Below are positions 42,105 to 49,772 of a stretch of 64,000 nt of DNA, piece after piece. Position 1 is the first letter of the stretch; each line of letters opens with the position of its first letter. Position numbers and translations under genes: made by a program. The notes below the pieces were generated by a model, which saw only the letters and a list, made by a program, of their open reading frames with translations, had not been told where the DNA came from and did no database searches. The DNA lies in contig JBAZWL010000022.1 in NCBI GenBank assembly GCA_041660405.1, forward strand, positions 1-64,000. Reading direction: 5' to 3'. Source of the DNA: Taibaiella sp041660405. Lineage in GTDB: Bacteria; Bacteroidota; Bacteroidia; Chitinophagales; Chitinophagaceae.

Positions 42105-43382
42105 ATGCAATACAAATTACCCATTACCTTGTTGGCATTATCTATGCTGACCATTGGATCTATCTCTACGCAGGCACAAACTGTTGCTACGTTTGATGAT
42201 GTTACCCTTCCGGGAGCAGATACTACTTATCTGGAATCTGTAACGGGTCCTGATGGTGTTTATACTTATCAAAGTGGCAACGCAAAATTCTATGGTAAGA
42301 AAGACTTCGGAGGTACTTATCAGTCAAACTTCAATTGTTCAAATCATACAGATACAGTTACACCTGGCTTTGTAAATATGTGGTCCAATATTACAGGTAA
42401 AGGTGTATTAAGTTCAAGCAATTTTGGAATTGCTTATGTAGAGACGGACTATTCCTTAGCCACATATCCTACTATACCAGTAAGTGTAAAATTAACAGGT
42501 GGCGCCTCAGGGCACCAGGTTGAGGGCGCTTATTTTACCAATTCAGTGTACGCATACCGTTATATGCTCAACAGTAATTTTTATGATAATGGCAACCATT
42601 GGTTCAAACTGATCATACGTGGTTATCTGAATAATACCCAAAGTACAGATAGTGTAATTTTTACCCTCGCAGATTACAGTACTGCCGGCACTCCCGTATT
42701 GGTTAACACATGGCAATGGGTAAGTCTTATGTCTTTAGGTAACGTAGATAGTCTCACCTTTGACCTGATCTCAAGTGATGCCGGAGCTTCTGGAGTTAAT
42801 ACGCCGACTTACTTTGCAATTGATAATCTCACCACATTGGATGGTGTTTGTCCTGTTGCACAAAATATAGCTGCAGTAAGTGTTAATGAAAACAGTGCTA
42901 CTATAAATTGGCAGAATAGTATTTCCGGCTTCACCACTAATTATGAAGTAGCCGTTGATCAATCTGCAACATTAGCGCCTACGGCTACAGCTGTAACCGT
43001 TTCTAACAGCACTTACAATGCTACCAGTCTTAGCAATAATACAGTGTATTACGCACACGTTCGCTCTGCCTGTAGCGATGGAGGTTTTTCTGCATGGGAC
43101 ACCGCAACTTTTAAGACCCTTCAAGGAACAGGTATTTTCCAGACGAATCCTAATAATCTGCAACTAAGCATCAGTCCTAATCCCGCTACCGATTATATTA
43201 CCTTACATACCGGTATTGCAGTACATGCAGTGGTCTATAGTATTGAAGGGAAAGAATTGTTACAAGTAAACAATGCAAAAACAATTAACATAAGCTCTTT
43301 ACCAACCGGCGTTTACCTTTTGAAAGTAACTGATGCAACAGGCTCAGGAAAACAAACTACTTTAAGGTTTACCAAAAACTAA
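42105..43382 (+). CDS. DUF4465 / fibronectin III protein with T9SS type A tail
   Basis: 425 aa from the ATG at 42105, which begins a signal peptide (ITLLALSMLTIGSISTQAQ). A DUF4465 domain (about 25-245, TVATFDDVTLPGADTTYL, FGIAYVETDYSLATYPTIP) is followed by one fibronectin type III module (about 250-335) and a type A sorting tail (LQLSISPNPATDYITLH, GVYLLKVTDATGSGKQTTLR). It is the first gene behind the cobalamin riboswitch, so it is probably a surface B12-acquisition component. A hairpin sits between it and the next gene. Confidence 0.88.
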   Translation: MQYKLPITLLALSMLTIGSISTQAQTVATFDDVTLPGADTTYLESVTGPDGVYTYQSGNAKFYGKKDFGGTYQSNFNCSNHTDTVTPGFVNMWSNITGKGVLSSSNFGIAYVETDYSLATYPTIPVSVKLTGGASGHQVEGAYFTNSVYAYRYMLNSNFYDNGNHWFKLIIRGYLNNTQSTDSVIFTLADYSTAGTPVLVNTWQWVSLMSLGNVDSLTFDLISSDAGASGVNTPTYFAIDNLTTLDGVCPVAQNIAAVSVNENSATINWQNSISGFTTNYEVAVDQSATLAPTATAVTVSNSTYNATSLSNNTVYYAHVRSACSDGGFSAWDTATFKTLQGTGIFQTNPNNLQLSISPNPATDYITLHTGIAVHAVVYSIEGKELLQVNNAKTINISSLPTGVYLLKVTDATGSGKQTTLRFTKN

Positions 43383-43396
43383 TTTGAACATTCAGT

Positions 43397-43426
43397 GAAC
43401 CTCGTAGCATATTAGCTGCGGGGTTC
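43397..43426 (+). terminator. Hairpin between the first and second B12-locus genes
   Basis: GAACCTCGTAGC (43397-43408) pairs with GCTGCGGGGTTC (43415-43426) with two G-U pairs and a 6-nt loop. The T-run after it is weak. It may partly terminate or stabilise the first message. Confidence 0.45.
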
Positions 43427-43451
43427 CATTTATCAATCGTAATTTGCAGCT

Positions 43452-44453
43452 ATGAAGAGCATATTTATTTTCCTTCCTCTTATCCTGACATTGGGCTTAG
43501 GTAAAGCTTCAGCCCAGTTTGCACCACAGGTTCCTCTTCCTGGCAATGAAGGCATCATAGATTCCAGTCCCCTGTTTCACGACTGGGCATCTGGTTGTAC
43601 TGTATACAGAGGTTGGATCGATATTGCAAATAAAAGTCTAGGTCAAACTACTGTTGGTTCGGTAAGCGATGTATATGGTCCCCCGGGATCAAGTTTACTT
43701 AGCCTGGGTGATAGTGGTGTAGCGGTAGTTACGTTTAACCATTCTATATTTAATGGAGCAGGGCCTGATTTTGCTGTATTCGAAAATGCCTTTGCCAATC
43801 CTGTAAATGACACCATGGCCTATCTGGAACTTGCTTTTGTAGAAGTAAGTTCGGATGGTATAAATTTTGTGAGATTCCCTGCTTCCAGTAATATGCAGGA
43901 CACTGCACAGATAGATAACTTCACCTATGCAGATGCCCGTTTTTATCATAACCTTGCCGGAAAATATATAGCTGGTTATGGAACGCCATTTGATCTGGAA
44001 GAGCTTAAAGGCACACCCGGACTTGATGTAAATAATATTACACACGTGAGAATTGTTGATGTGATCGGTACTATCGATGAACTATATGCATCTCACGACA
44101 AAGATGGAAAGATCATTAATGATCCCTACCCTTCTGCTTTCCCTTCGGGAGGTTTTGACCTTAATGGCATCGGGGTGATCAATAGCAATCAACCTCCTAC
44201 AGCAATCCATGAATCTTTAAACATGTTGCAGGTAAATGTGTATCCTAATCCTGCTTCTGAAGTGATAAACATTTTATCCGGAAGCAAGGACCCGCTTCAA
44301 TATAAACTTACGGATATAAGTGGCAGGAAAATATTGGAAGGTGAGTTGTTGAAAAATACAAGTATCAATATCAGCAAACAAGTATCAGGGCTATACCTTC
44401 TTCATATCAGTAATAACGAAGCTTTCCGCATCATCAAAATAAGTAAACAATAG
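43452..44453 (+). CDS. Secreted cell-surface protein with T9SS type A tail
   Basis: 333 aa. A signal peptide (LILTLGLGKASAQ) is followed by a beta-sandwich-like domain with ASGCTVYRGWIDIAN, GPDFAVFENAF, ELAFVEVSSDGINFVRFP and GGFDLNGIGVIN, a pattern shared by proteins of B12-riboswitch loci in gut Bacteroides as far as I recall. It ends in a type A sorting domain (QVNVYPNPASEVINILSG, GLYLLHISN). It starts 69 bp after the DUF4465 gene and 14 bp before the BtuG-like gene. A TAATTTGC box six bases from the ATG could be a secondary promoter. Confidence 0.82.
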   Translation: MKSIFIFLPLILTLGLGKASAQFAPQVPLPGNEGIIDSSPLFHDWASGCTVYRGWIDIANKSLGQTTVGSVSDVYGPPGSSLLSLGDSGVAVVTFNHSIFNGAGPDFAVFENAFANPVNDTMAYLELAFVEVSSDGINFVRFPASSNMQDTAQIDNFTYADARFYHNLAGKYIAGYGTPFDLEELKGTPGLDVNNITHVRIVDVIGTIDELYASHDKDGKIINDPYPSAFPSGGFDLNGIGVINSNQPPTAIHESLNMLQVNVYPNPASEVINILSGSKDPLQYKLTDISGRKILEGELLKNTSINISKQVSGLYLLHISNNEAFRIIKISKQ

Positions 44454-44467
44454 ACGATTATACCTTA

Positions 44468-45538
44468 ATGAAGAAATATACGGTCGCATTTTTTTTATTG
44501 ATCATTACGATTCAGGCTTGTGTAAAAGACAAGCCTGAATCGCCTGATAACCCTCCTCCATCAAGTGGTGGAAGAAGATTGTATATCGCCAATGAAGGTA
44601 GCCTGGGTAATGGTAATTCCTCTTTGTCTTTTTATAATATAGATAAAGACAGCATTTTTAACGATATCTTTTTTCAGAAAAACGGACAGCATCTTGGCGA
44701 CATTTTTCAAAGCATGCTTATTGATGGAGACCAACTTTACATGGCCGTTAATAATTCTGATAAAATAGTAGTCGTAAGCAAACAGGACTTCGCTTTGACA
44801 GCTACTATACCTGTTCGCAAGCCAAGGTACATGCTTAAGGTAAATAACGAAAAGATGTACGTGAGCAGTTTGTACTATCCTGAAATTAATATTGTAAATC
44901 CCGCAACCAGGCAGGTAACCGGTAAAATTGATATTGACTATCCTAACTCCGAAGGCATGACCTTGCTTAATGGTAAAGTGTATGCCTGCAATTGGGATAC
45001 AGCCTGCAATTATATTTATGAAATAGATCCTGCAACCGATGAGATATCTGCAAGAATTAATATTGCGGGCAGAGCCAGTCAACAGGTATTAATCGATAAG
45101 GATCAAAAGTTATGGGTATTGGCTGGTAATGTTTACAAACAGAAGATTGCTACACTCACCCGGATTGATCCGGCAACCAGGAATATTATCAAGAGCTTTA
45201 CCTTCCCTGCAGGTGCAGATATTATGAAGCCCTGCTGGAACCCTGCAAAAGATACAATGTATTTCCTAGGCGTCAATTATAATGGAGGAACGGATTATAA
45301 CGGTGTATACCGAATGAGTATACATGCATCCTCATTACCGGCATCGCTTTTTATACAAGCACAGGCATTGCAGTATTACTGGGCTTTAGGCCTCGATTCT
45401 GTTACCAACCAAATCTATCTTGGCGATCCCAAAGGCTTTATTCAAAAAGGGAATATCAGTGTATACCAAACCAGCGGGCAGAAAATCAGGTCTTTTAATG
45501 TGGGTTTAGGACCAGGTTGTTTTTCTTTCGATTATTAA
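44468..45538 (+). CDS. BtuG-like beta-propeller lipoprotein (vitamin B12 capture)
   Basis: 356 aa. A lipobox (LLIITIQAC) precedes a seven-bladed YncE/DUF5074-type propeller: RRLYIANEGSLGNGNSSLSF, GQHLGDIFQSMLIDGDQLYM, AVNNSDKIVVV and GKVYACNWD. This matches BtuG, the surface-exposed lipoprotein of Bacteroides that binds B12 very tightly and passes it to BtuB. It is cotranscribed with two T9SS proteins under a cobalamin riboswitch. No BtuB or other TonB-dependent receptor is in the window. I am confident in the fold; the ligand is inferred from the riboswitch. Confidence 0.88.
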   Translation: MKKYTVAFFLLIITIQACVKDKPESPDNPPPSSGGRRLYIANEGSLGNGNSSLSFYNIDKDSIFNDIFFQKNGQHLGDIFQSMLIDGDQLYMAVNNSDKIVVVSKQDFALTATIPVRKPRYMLKVNNEKMYVSSLYYPEINIVNPATRQVTGKIDIDYPNSEGMTLLNGKVYACNWDTACNYIYEIDPATDEISARINIAGRASQQVLIDKDQKLWVLAGNVYKQKIATLTRIDPATRNIIKSFTFPAGADIMKPCWNPAKDTMYFLGVNYNGGTDYNGVYRMSIHASSLPASLFIQAQALQYYWALGLDSVTNQIYLGDPKGFIQKGNISVYQTSGQKIRSFNVGLGPGCFSFDY

Positions 45539-45647
45539 GCCTGTCAAAAATAATTTCATTTTTTTTTAGGAAGTGCTTGAAATTATCATCTAAATTATAT
45601 CTTTACGGGAATTCTGATTTTAAAAAACGATTAACATCTAACGTAGC

Positions 45648-46181
45648 ATGAAAAAAATTTTTCAATTAGCTCTTGTTTGTGCAGGTATAGGAATTGTTGC
45701 TGCATCTACCTCTTGTTCTTCAGTATATGATGCTACGCCAAGCGTTCCTGGCAGAGATACTATAAAAAACGCCTTGAGAGGTAATTTTACTGCTACAGTT
45801 GATGGTGTAGAATTTGTAGCTAATGCTAAATATGCAAGTGATCAGACCGTAGACGGCATAAGAACTATTACAATTAGCGGTGTAATGGACAGCAAAATCA
45901 AAGATCCTAAAACGAACCAATCTATTTCGCTCAGCATCACTAATTATGAAGGCCCTAAAACTTATCCTATTCAGTTTGGTACCGCCGGAGTTTATGTTGT
46001 GCAGGAAGATGGCGTTTATACAACGTACCTGGCTAAAACTGGCGATACCATGGCTTTGATCAACATTACAAAAGATCAGGGCGACCTGGAAGGTACCTTC
46101 AACTTTGTAGTTGCACCCAACGGAATGGGTACAGCTAATAACCATAGCATTTACAACGGTACTTTCAGTGTACCAAAATAA
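45648..46181 (+). CDS. Lipoprotein, DUF6252-like
   Basis: 177 aa. The lipobox is in AASTSC. A beta-sandwich-like domain follows (LRGNFTATVDGVEFVANAKY, ISLSITNYEGPKTYPIQFG, GDLEGTFNFVVAPN). The family name DUF6252 is from memory. A TTG (45577) and TATCTTTA (45598) spaced 18 bp form its own promoter, so it need not belong to the B12 operon. A terminator follows. Confidence 0.72.
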   Translation: MKKIFQLALVCAGIGIVAASTSCSSVYDATPSVPGRDTIKNALRGNFTATVDGVEFVANAKYASDQTVDGIRTITISGVMDSKIKDPKTNQSISLSITNYEGPKTYPIQFGTAGVYVVQEDGVYTTYLAKTGDTMALINITKDQGDLEGTFNFVVAPNGMGTANNHSIYNGTFSVPK

Positions 46182-46215
46182 TTCAATATTACTTTAACAC
46201 GAGTATTAACATTAT

Positions 46216-46240
46216 ACCGGCATTCATTCCGAATGCCGGT
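46216..46240 (+). terminator. Intrinsic terminator
   Basis: ACCGGCATTC (46216-46225) pairs with GAATGCCGGT (46231-46240), 5-nt loop, then TTTT. Confidence 0.85.
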
Positions 46241-46242
46241 TT

Positions 46243-46250
46243 TACTTTTG
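46243..46250 (+). promoter_or_regulatory. -7 element abutting the MauE-thioredoxin start
   Basis: TACTTTTG fits TAnnTTTG and lies only 4 bp before the ATG at 46255, directly after a terminator, so the transcript is probably leaderless. Confidence 0.5.
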
Positions 46251-46254
46251 AAGT

Positions 46255-47223
46255 ATGGAGCAAGAAATCATATCACCGGCCAAAGAAAAGGAAAAAGTAA
46301 CCTTTAAAAAGGTATTATTAATTATACTATCGGCGATTGTAGGCGCAGTTTTTATATTTTCTGCATGGAGCAAAACCGAGCCCTCCACACAGTATTTTGA
46401 ATATGTGATCAGCAGTCAGTTGCATTTTCCACAATTGTATGCAGCAATAGCGGCACGATTTTTTATTGGCCTGGAAGCAGCGCTCGGTTTGCTGTTGCTT
46501 GTAAGCATTTTTGGTTACAGAAGATGGGTAATTAAAAGCTGCATCGCTCTGTTGATCATATTCTCCATACATCTTGCCTACCTGCTTTTAGCGCATGGTA
46601 ACGATATTAATTGCGGCTGTATGGGCAGCGTGGCACCTATGTCACCTGCTGTTTCTTTATTAAAAAATGCCGGTCTGATCATAGCCTTATTGATATTAAG
46701 CAAATGGCATAAAACAGACGACGGCCCCGTTTTAAATATAGCATCATTTCCTGTAGCTGCCATTATCATAGCAATACCGTTCATTCTATATCCGATGCAG
46801 AAGCAATTGTCTTTGCCGCTTAGCCGCCTTTATACCACCACATTGTCTCAGCATCCGGTAGAGGAATTAAGAAAAGGAAAACACATACTATGCTTTATGA
46901 GCCTGGGTTGTAAGCATTGCAGAAAAGCTGCTGGTATCATTGCAACCATGAAAAAAAATAATCCGGCCCTGCCATTTTATTTTGCCCTTGCAGGTGGCTC
47001 TGATAGTACAAGGGTGGAAAGATTCCATGATTTCATTGCTGAAACTAAGGCAAACAATATCCCTTATCATTTTCTTGGTGAGAAAGATTTTATTGATATG
47101 GTAAAACTTTCAGGAAGTGATGGCGTACCGGTAATGATGTGGATGCAGGATACCACTGTGATCAGGAAAATTAACCAGGACGAATTAAATCAGAAGGAAA
47201 TAGAGCAATGGTTAAAAGAGTAA
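46255..47223 (+). CDS. MauE/DoxX-like membrane protein fused to a thioredoxin-like domain
   Basis: 322 aa. Four to five membrane helices (about 22-40, 62-85, 95-112, 132-148, 163-179) carry an internal redox pair in NCGCMG. A periplasmic thioredoxin-like domain follows, with active site CFMSLGCKHCRKAAG (CKHC). MauE-like proteins relay electrons to periplasmic disulfides in the manner of DsbD or ScsB. The single fused chain would carry both the membrane shuttle and its partner. Its own promoter and the leaderless start suggest independent expression. Confidence 0.8.
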   Translation: MEQEIISPAKEKEKVTFKKVLLIILSAIVGAVFIFSAWSKTEPSTQYFEYVISSQLHFPQLYAAIAARFFIGLEAALGLLLLVSIFGYRRWVIKSCIALLIIFSIHLAYLLLAHGNDINCGCMGSVAPMSPAVSLLKNAGLIIALLILSKWHKTDDGPVLNIASFPVAAIIIAIPFILYPMQKQLSLPLSRLYTTTLSQHPVEELRKGKHILCFMSLGCKHCRKAAGIIATMKKNNPALPFYFALAGGSDSTRVERFHDFIAETKANNIPYHFLGEKDFIDMVKLSGSDGVPVMMWMQDTTVIRKINQDELNQKEIEQWLKE

Positions 47224-47483
47224 CAATTGATCTTGTTTTATGTTTTGTTCATATTTTTCTTGTTATTTAATAATATAAAATGCCCGTTATGTTGGTTTAA
47301 AAATATAACTAAACATAATTTATAATGCTACTATTAAAACATATTTATAGCTATAGTTCAGTATTTTACCTTACTTTATCTTAATTATACACAACATAAT
47401 TTTGTTAAAAGGGCAAAGTGAAAGGATTTTTTTAATCGTTTTCATTCATTAAAAATTATTTCTTTTGCAAAAAGATGATTTAA

Positions 47484-48224
47484 ATGAAACGCAGTATTAT
47501 TATTTCCGCATTCCTGATTTCAATAATCGGTTGTAAAAGTAAAGTTGAAGAGCCCGAACCCGTCTCCCATTGGGATTATGAACACCCTGATTGGCAAAAT
47601 GAAGGCTATACCGATTGTGGGGGAAAAGTAGAATCCCCCATTAATATTGATACATCAAAAACCATAAAGGCTCATCTGCCTTCAATCGCGTTCAACTACA
47701 ATCCTTTTAATTTTACGATTGTAAACAATGGTCATACCATACAGGTAATAAATACCGGTACCAATAAATTAACGCTGGATGGAACACAATTTGATTTCAA
47801 ACAATTTCACTTTCACCATACCGGAGAACATGCGATCAATGGTATAAAAGGAGATTTGGAATTGCATCTGGTCCATGCTGACCCTTTAACCGGAAACCTG
47901 ATGGTTCTTGCGATTGTCATTAAAGAAGGGCCCGCTAATGCTACCATTCAAAAAGTCTGGGACAATATTCCTGCAACTAAAGAAAAAGAAGTGGCGACGA
48001 GTGTAAGTATAAATCTGAATGACTTGTTACCAACAGATAAAAAATATTATACCTACACAGGTTCACTTACAACTCCTCCCTGTACCGATGGTATTGACTG
48101 GGTTATCTTAAAGCAGCCCGTTACCATGTCCAAAGAACAAATTGAGACGTTCACGCACCTATACGAAAATAATGCACGTCCGTTGCAGCCGTTGAATAAC
48201 CGCTATGTACTGAACGGAATTTAG
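47484..48224 (+). CDS. Alpha-class carbonic anhydrase, lipoprotein
   Basis: 246 aa. A lipobox lies in LISIIGC (Cys at about 17). The alpha-carbonic anhydrase motifs are present: HWDYEHPDWQNEGYTDCGG, SPINID, the zinc ligands in FKQFHFHHTGEH and ELHLVHAD, and SLTTPPCTDGIDWVIL. It hydrates CO2 in the periplasm. Monocistronic, with no carboxylase neighbour. Confidence 0.92.
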   Translation: MKRSIIISAFLISIIGCKSKVEEPEPVSHWDYEHPDWQNEGYTDCGGKVESPINIDTSKTIKAHLPSIAFNYNPFNFTIVNNGHTIQVINTGTNKLTLDGTQFDFKQFHFHHTGEHAINGIKGDLELHLVHADPLTGNLMVLAIVIKEGPANATIQKVWDNIPATKEKEVATSVSINLNDLLPTDKKYYTYTGSLTTPPCTDGIDWVILKQPVTMSKEQIETFTHLYENNARPLQPLNNRYVLNGI

Positions 48225-48328
48225 CTTCTTTAATACAAATTAGTTTGCTCTTCCCTGAACATGTGCATAAATTGTGAAAAAGCAATACAGCAAAGGCTTT
48301 CACTATCTAAAATATTTGTTTGGAAAAG

Positions 48329-48358
48329 TTGCATATGTAAAAAAGAAGAGTATATTTG
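48329..48358 (+). promoter_or_regulatory. Consensus Bacteroidota promoter of the HU gene
   Basis: TTG at 48329-48331, exactly 19 bp, then TATATTTG (48351-48358): both boxes and the spacing fit the major sigma-ABfr promoter consensus. Confidence 0.75.
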
Positions 48359-48412
48359 CTATACATCAAATTTATTCACCTATTATTTTCACTAACAAAA
48401 ACATTACTTTTT

Positions 48413-48694
48413 ATGAACAAAGCAGAATTAGTAGATAAACTATCTAAAGATGCATCACTCACTAAAGTTCAGGCTAATGAAGCGCTGGATTCTTTTACCA
48501 ACAGTGTGGTGGGTGCTCTTAAAAAGGGTGACCGTGTTACCTTGGTAGGCTTTGGTACCTTCTCTGTTTCCGAGCGCTCTGCACGTAACGGACGAAACCC
48601 TCAAACTGGTGAGGTTATAAAAATAAAAGCTCGTAAAGTTCCGCGTTTTAAAGCAGGTAAAGATTTTTCTACCAAGATAGGTGGCAAAAAATAA
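48413..48694 (+). CDS. hup: HU-family DNA-binding protein
   Basis: 93 aa from the ATG at 48413. MNKAELVDKLSKDASLTKVQ leads into the dimer helices, then RVTLVGFGTFSVSERSARNGRNP and GEVIKIKARKVPRFKAGKDF, the HU/IHF DNA-binding arm and signature. A short, abundant nucleoid protein. A strong promoter and a strong terminator bracket it. Confidence 0.95.
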   Translation: MNKAELVDKLSKDASLTKVQANEALDSFTNSVVGALKKGDRVTLVGFGTFSVSERSARNGRNPQTGEVIKIKARKVPRFKAGKDFSTKIGGKK

Positions 48695-48719
48695 TAGACA
48701 GACAGTATTATTATACAGA

Positions 48720-48746
48720 ACCCACGGTAATTACCGTGGGTTTTTG
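48720..48746 (+). terminator. Intrinsic terminator after HU
   Basis: ACCCACGGTAATTACCGTGG (then GT) is a perfect 22-bp palindrome followed by TTTTT. Confidence 0.9.
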
Positions 48747-48787
48747 TACTTTCGCACTTTATTCATTTATATTAAAAACAGATTACC

Positions 48788-48922
48788 ATGGGTAGAGGTG
48801 ACAATCGCACTAAAAAGGGAAAAATTACCAACGGAACTTTCGGCGTTTCCCGTCCGGATAAAGTAAAGAAAACTACAGAGCCCAAAGCTGAAAAAGCTAC
48901 AAGCAAAAAAGAAAAAGCTTAA
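48788..48922 (+). CDS. 30S ribosomal protein THX
   Basis: 44 aa, below usual length cut-offs. It begins MGRGDNRTKKGKITNGTFGVSRP, the hallmark bTHX start, and continues with a Lys/Ala-rich tail (KVKKTTEPKAEKATSKKEKA). THX inserts into the 30S head in Thermus and occurs in many Bacteroidota. A TACTTTCG box lies upstream, just after the HU terminator. A terminator of its own follows. Confidence 0.92.
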   Translation: MGRGDNRTKKGKITNGTFGVSRPDKVKKTTEPKAEKATSKKEKA

Positions 48923-48928
48923 CAAAAG

Positions 48929-48952
48929 ACCTTCCGCCGGAAGGTTTTTTTG
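48929..48952 (+). terminator. Intrinsic terminator after THX
   Basis: ACCTTCC (48929-48935) pairs with GGAAGGT (48939-48945), followed by seven T. Confidence 0.88.
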
Positions 48953-49009
48953 TTTTTATGGCAAATATTTTTTCTTTGTTAAGAAGGGATTATTTAAAAC
49001 AAAACACAA

Positions 49010-49017
49010 TAATTTTG
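49010..49017 (+). promoter_or_regulatory. -7 element of the PspC gene
   Basis: TAATTTTG fits TAnnTTTG and is 27 bp before the ATG at 49045. Confidence 0.45.
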
Positions 49018-49044
49018 TACCTGAACAGGAATAAGATTAATTGT

Positions 49045-49278
49045 ATGAAACATCCGCTGTATCGATTCAAAGATTATATAGAATGGCAGGCATTTGGCGT
49101 ATGTACTGCCATTGGAGAAAAATTAGGTATAGCCACCACCCGGATTCGCTTATGGTTTATCTATATCTCTTTTCTTACCCTCGGCTCTCCCCTCATTCTC
49201 TATATGATCCTGGCCTTTTGGATGAATATTAAAAGATACATTTTACTGAATCGTCGCAACCCGTTACGTTGGCGTTAA
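49045..49278 (+). CDS. PspC-domain small membrane protein
   Basis: 77 aa from the ATG at 49045. GVCTAIGEKLGIATTRIRLWFI is the PspC signature, with one or two membrane helices (IYISFLTLGSPLILYMILAFW). Related proteins react to envelope stress; no PspA is nearby. The rest of the frame upstream is unlikely to be translated. Confidence 0.82.
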   Translation: MKHPLYRFKDYIEWQAFGVCTAIGEKLGIATTRIRLWFIYISFLTLGSPLILYMILAFWMNIKRYILLNRRNPLRWR

Positions 49279-49772
49279 TCGCCTGTTCCTGATCTATCCC
49301 AGTCCCTTATCTCTCTTGTAAAGCTCTAAGGAATCAGTTGACCTCTGCTAACCTATTAGAAAAGTTTAAAACTTTCCTGTACAGAGGAAACTTGTCCCGG
49401 TTATGAAATCGACCTGACCTTTGTATTAGGCAACCCTGAATTTCCCTTAATCGCTGTATATTATGGTGGAAAAGTTATGATTTATAATTTCTCCGATTGA
49501 TAAAAAAACTGTACTACAAAGGAAAAGTAAATAAGTTTTGGAATTTTCCGGAACTTTTTTGGGCCTGCTGAAAAATCCGAAATAAATGTTGACATACTGT
49601 CACAATCGCGTTAAAACGACCAACAAGGCGATCCGGTATAAATCTCGGAAATGCTTTACCGTAGCGGAATCAGGAAGCGGCAGCCATTTCATTTATAATA
49701 AGATCACACGAACATCTTCGTTATTTTACAGTATATTTGAAACTATAATAAACCAAAGGACCACCGAGCTTT
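49279..49772. other. Intergenic region of 494 bp
   Basis: There is no convincing gene. A 70-residue frame at 49586-49798 overlaps the next gene and looks non-coding. A terminator-like hairpin lies at 49533-49560. The rest could hold the promoter of the sigma-54 regulator or a small RNA ending at that hairpin. Confidence 0.5.
49533..49560 (+). terminator. Terminator-like hairpin in the gap
   Basis: AAGTTTTGGAA (49533-49543) pairs with TTCCGGAACTT (49546-49556) with two G-U pairs, then TTTT. It lies about 255 bp after the PspC stop codon, too far to be an obvious PspC terminator. Confidence 0.55.
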
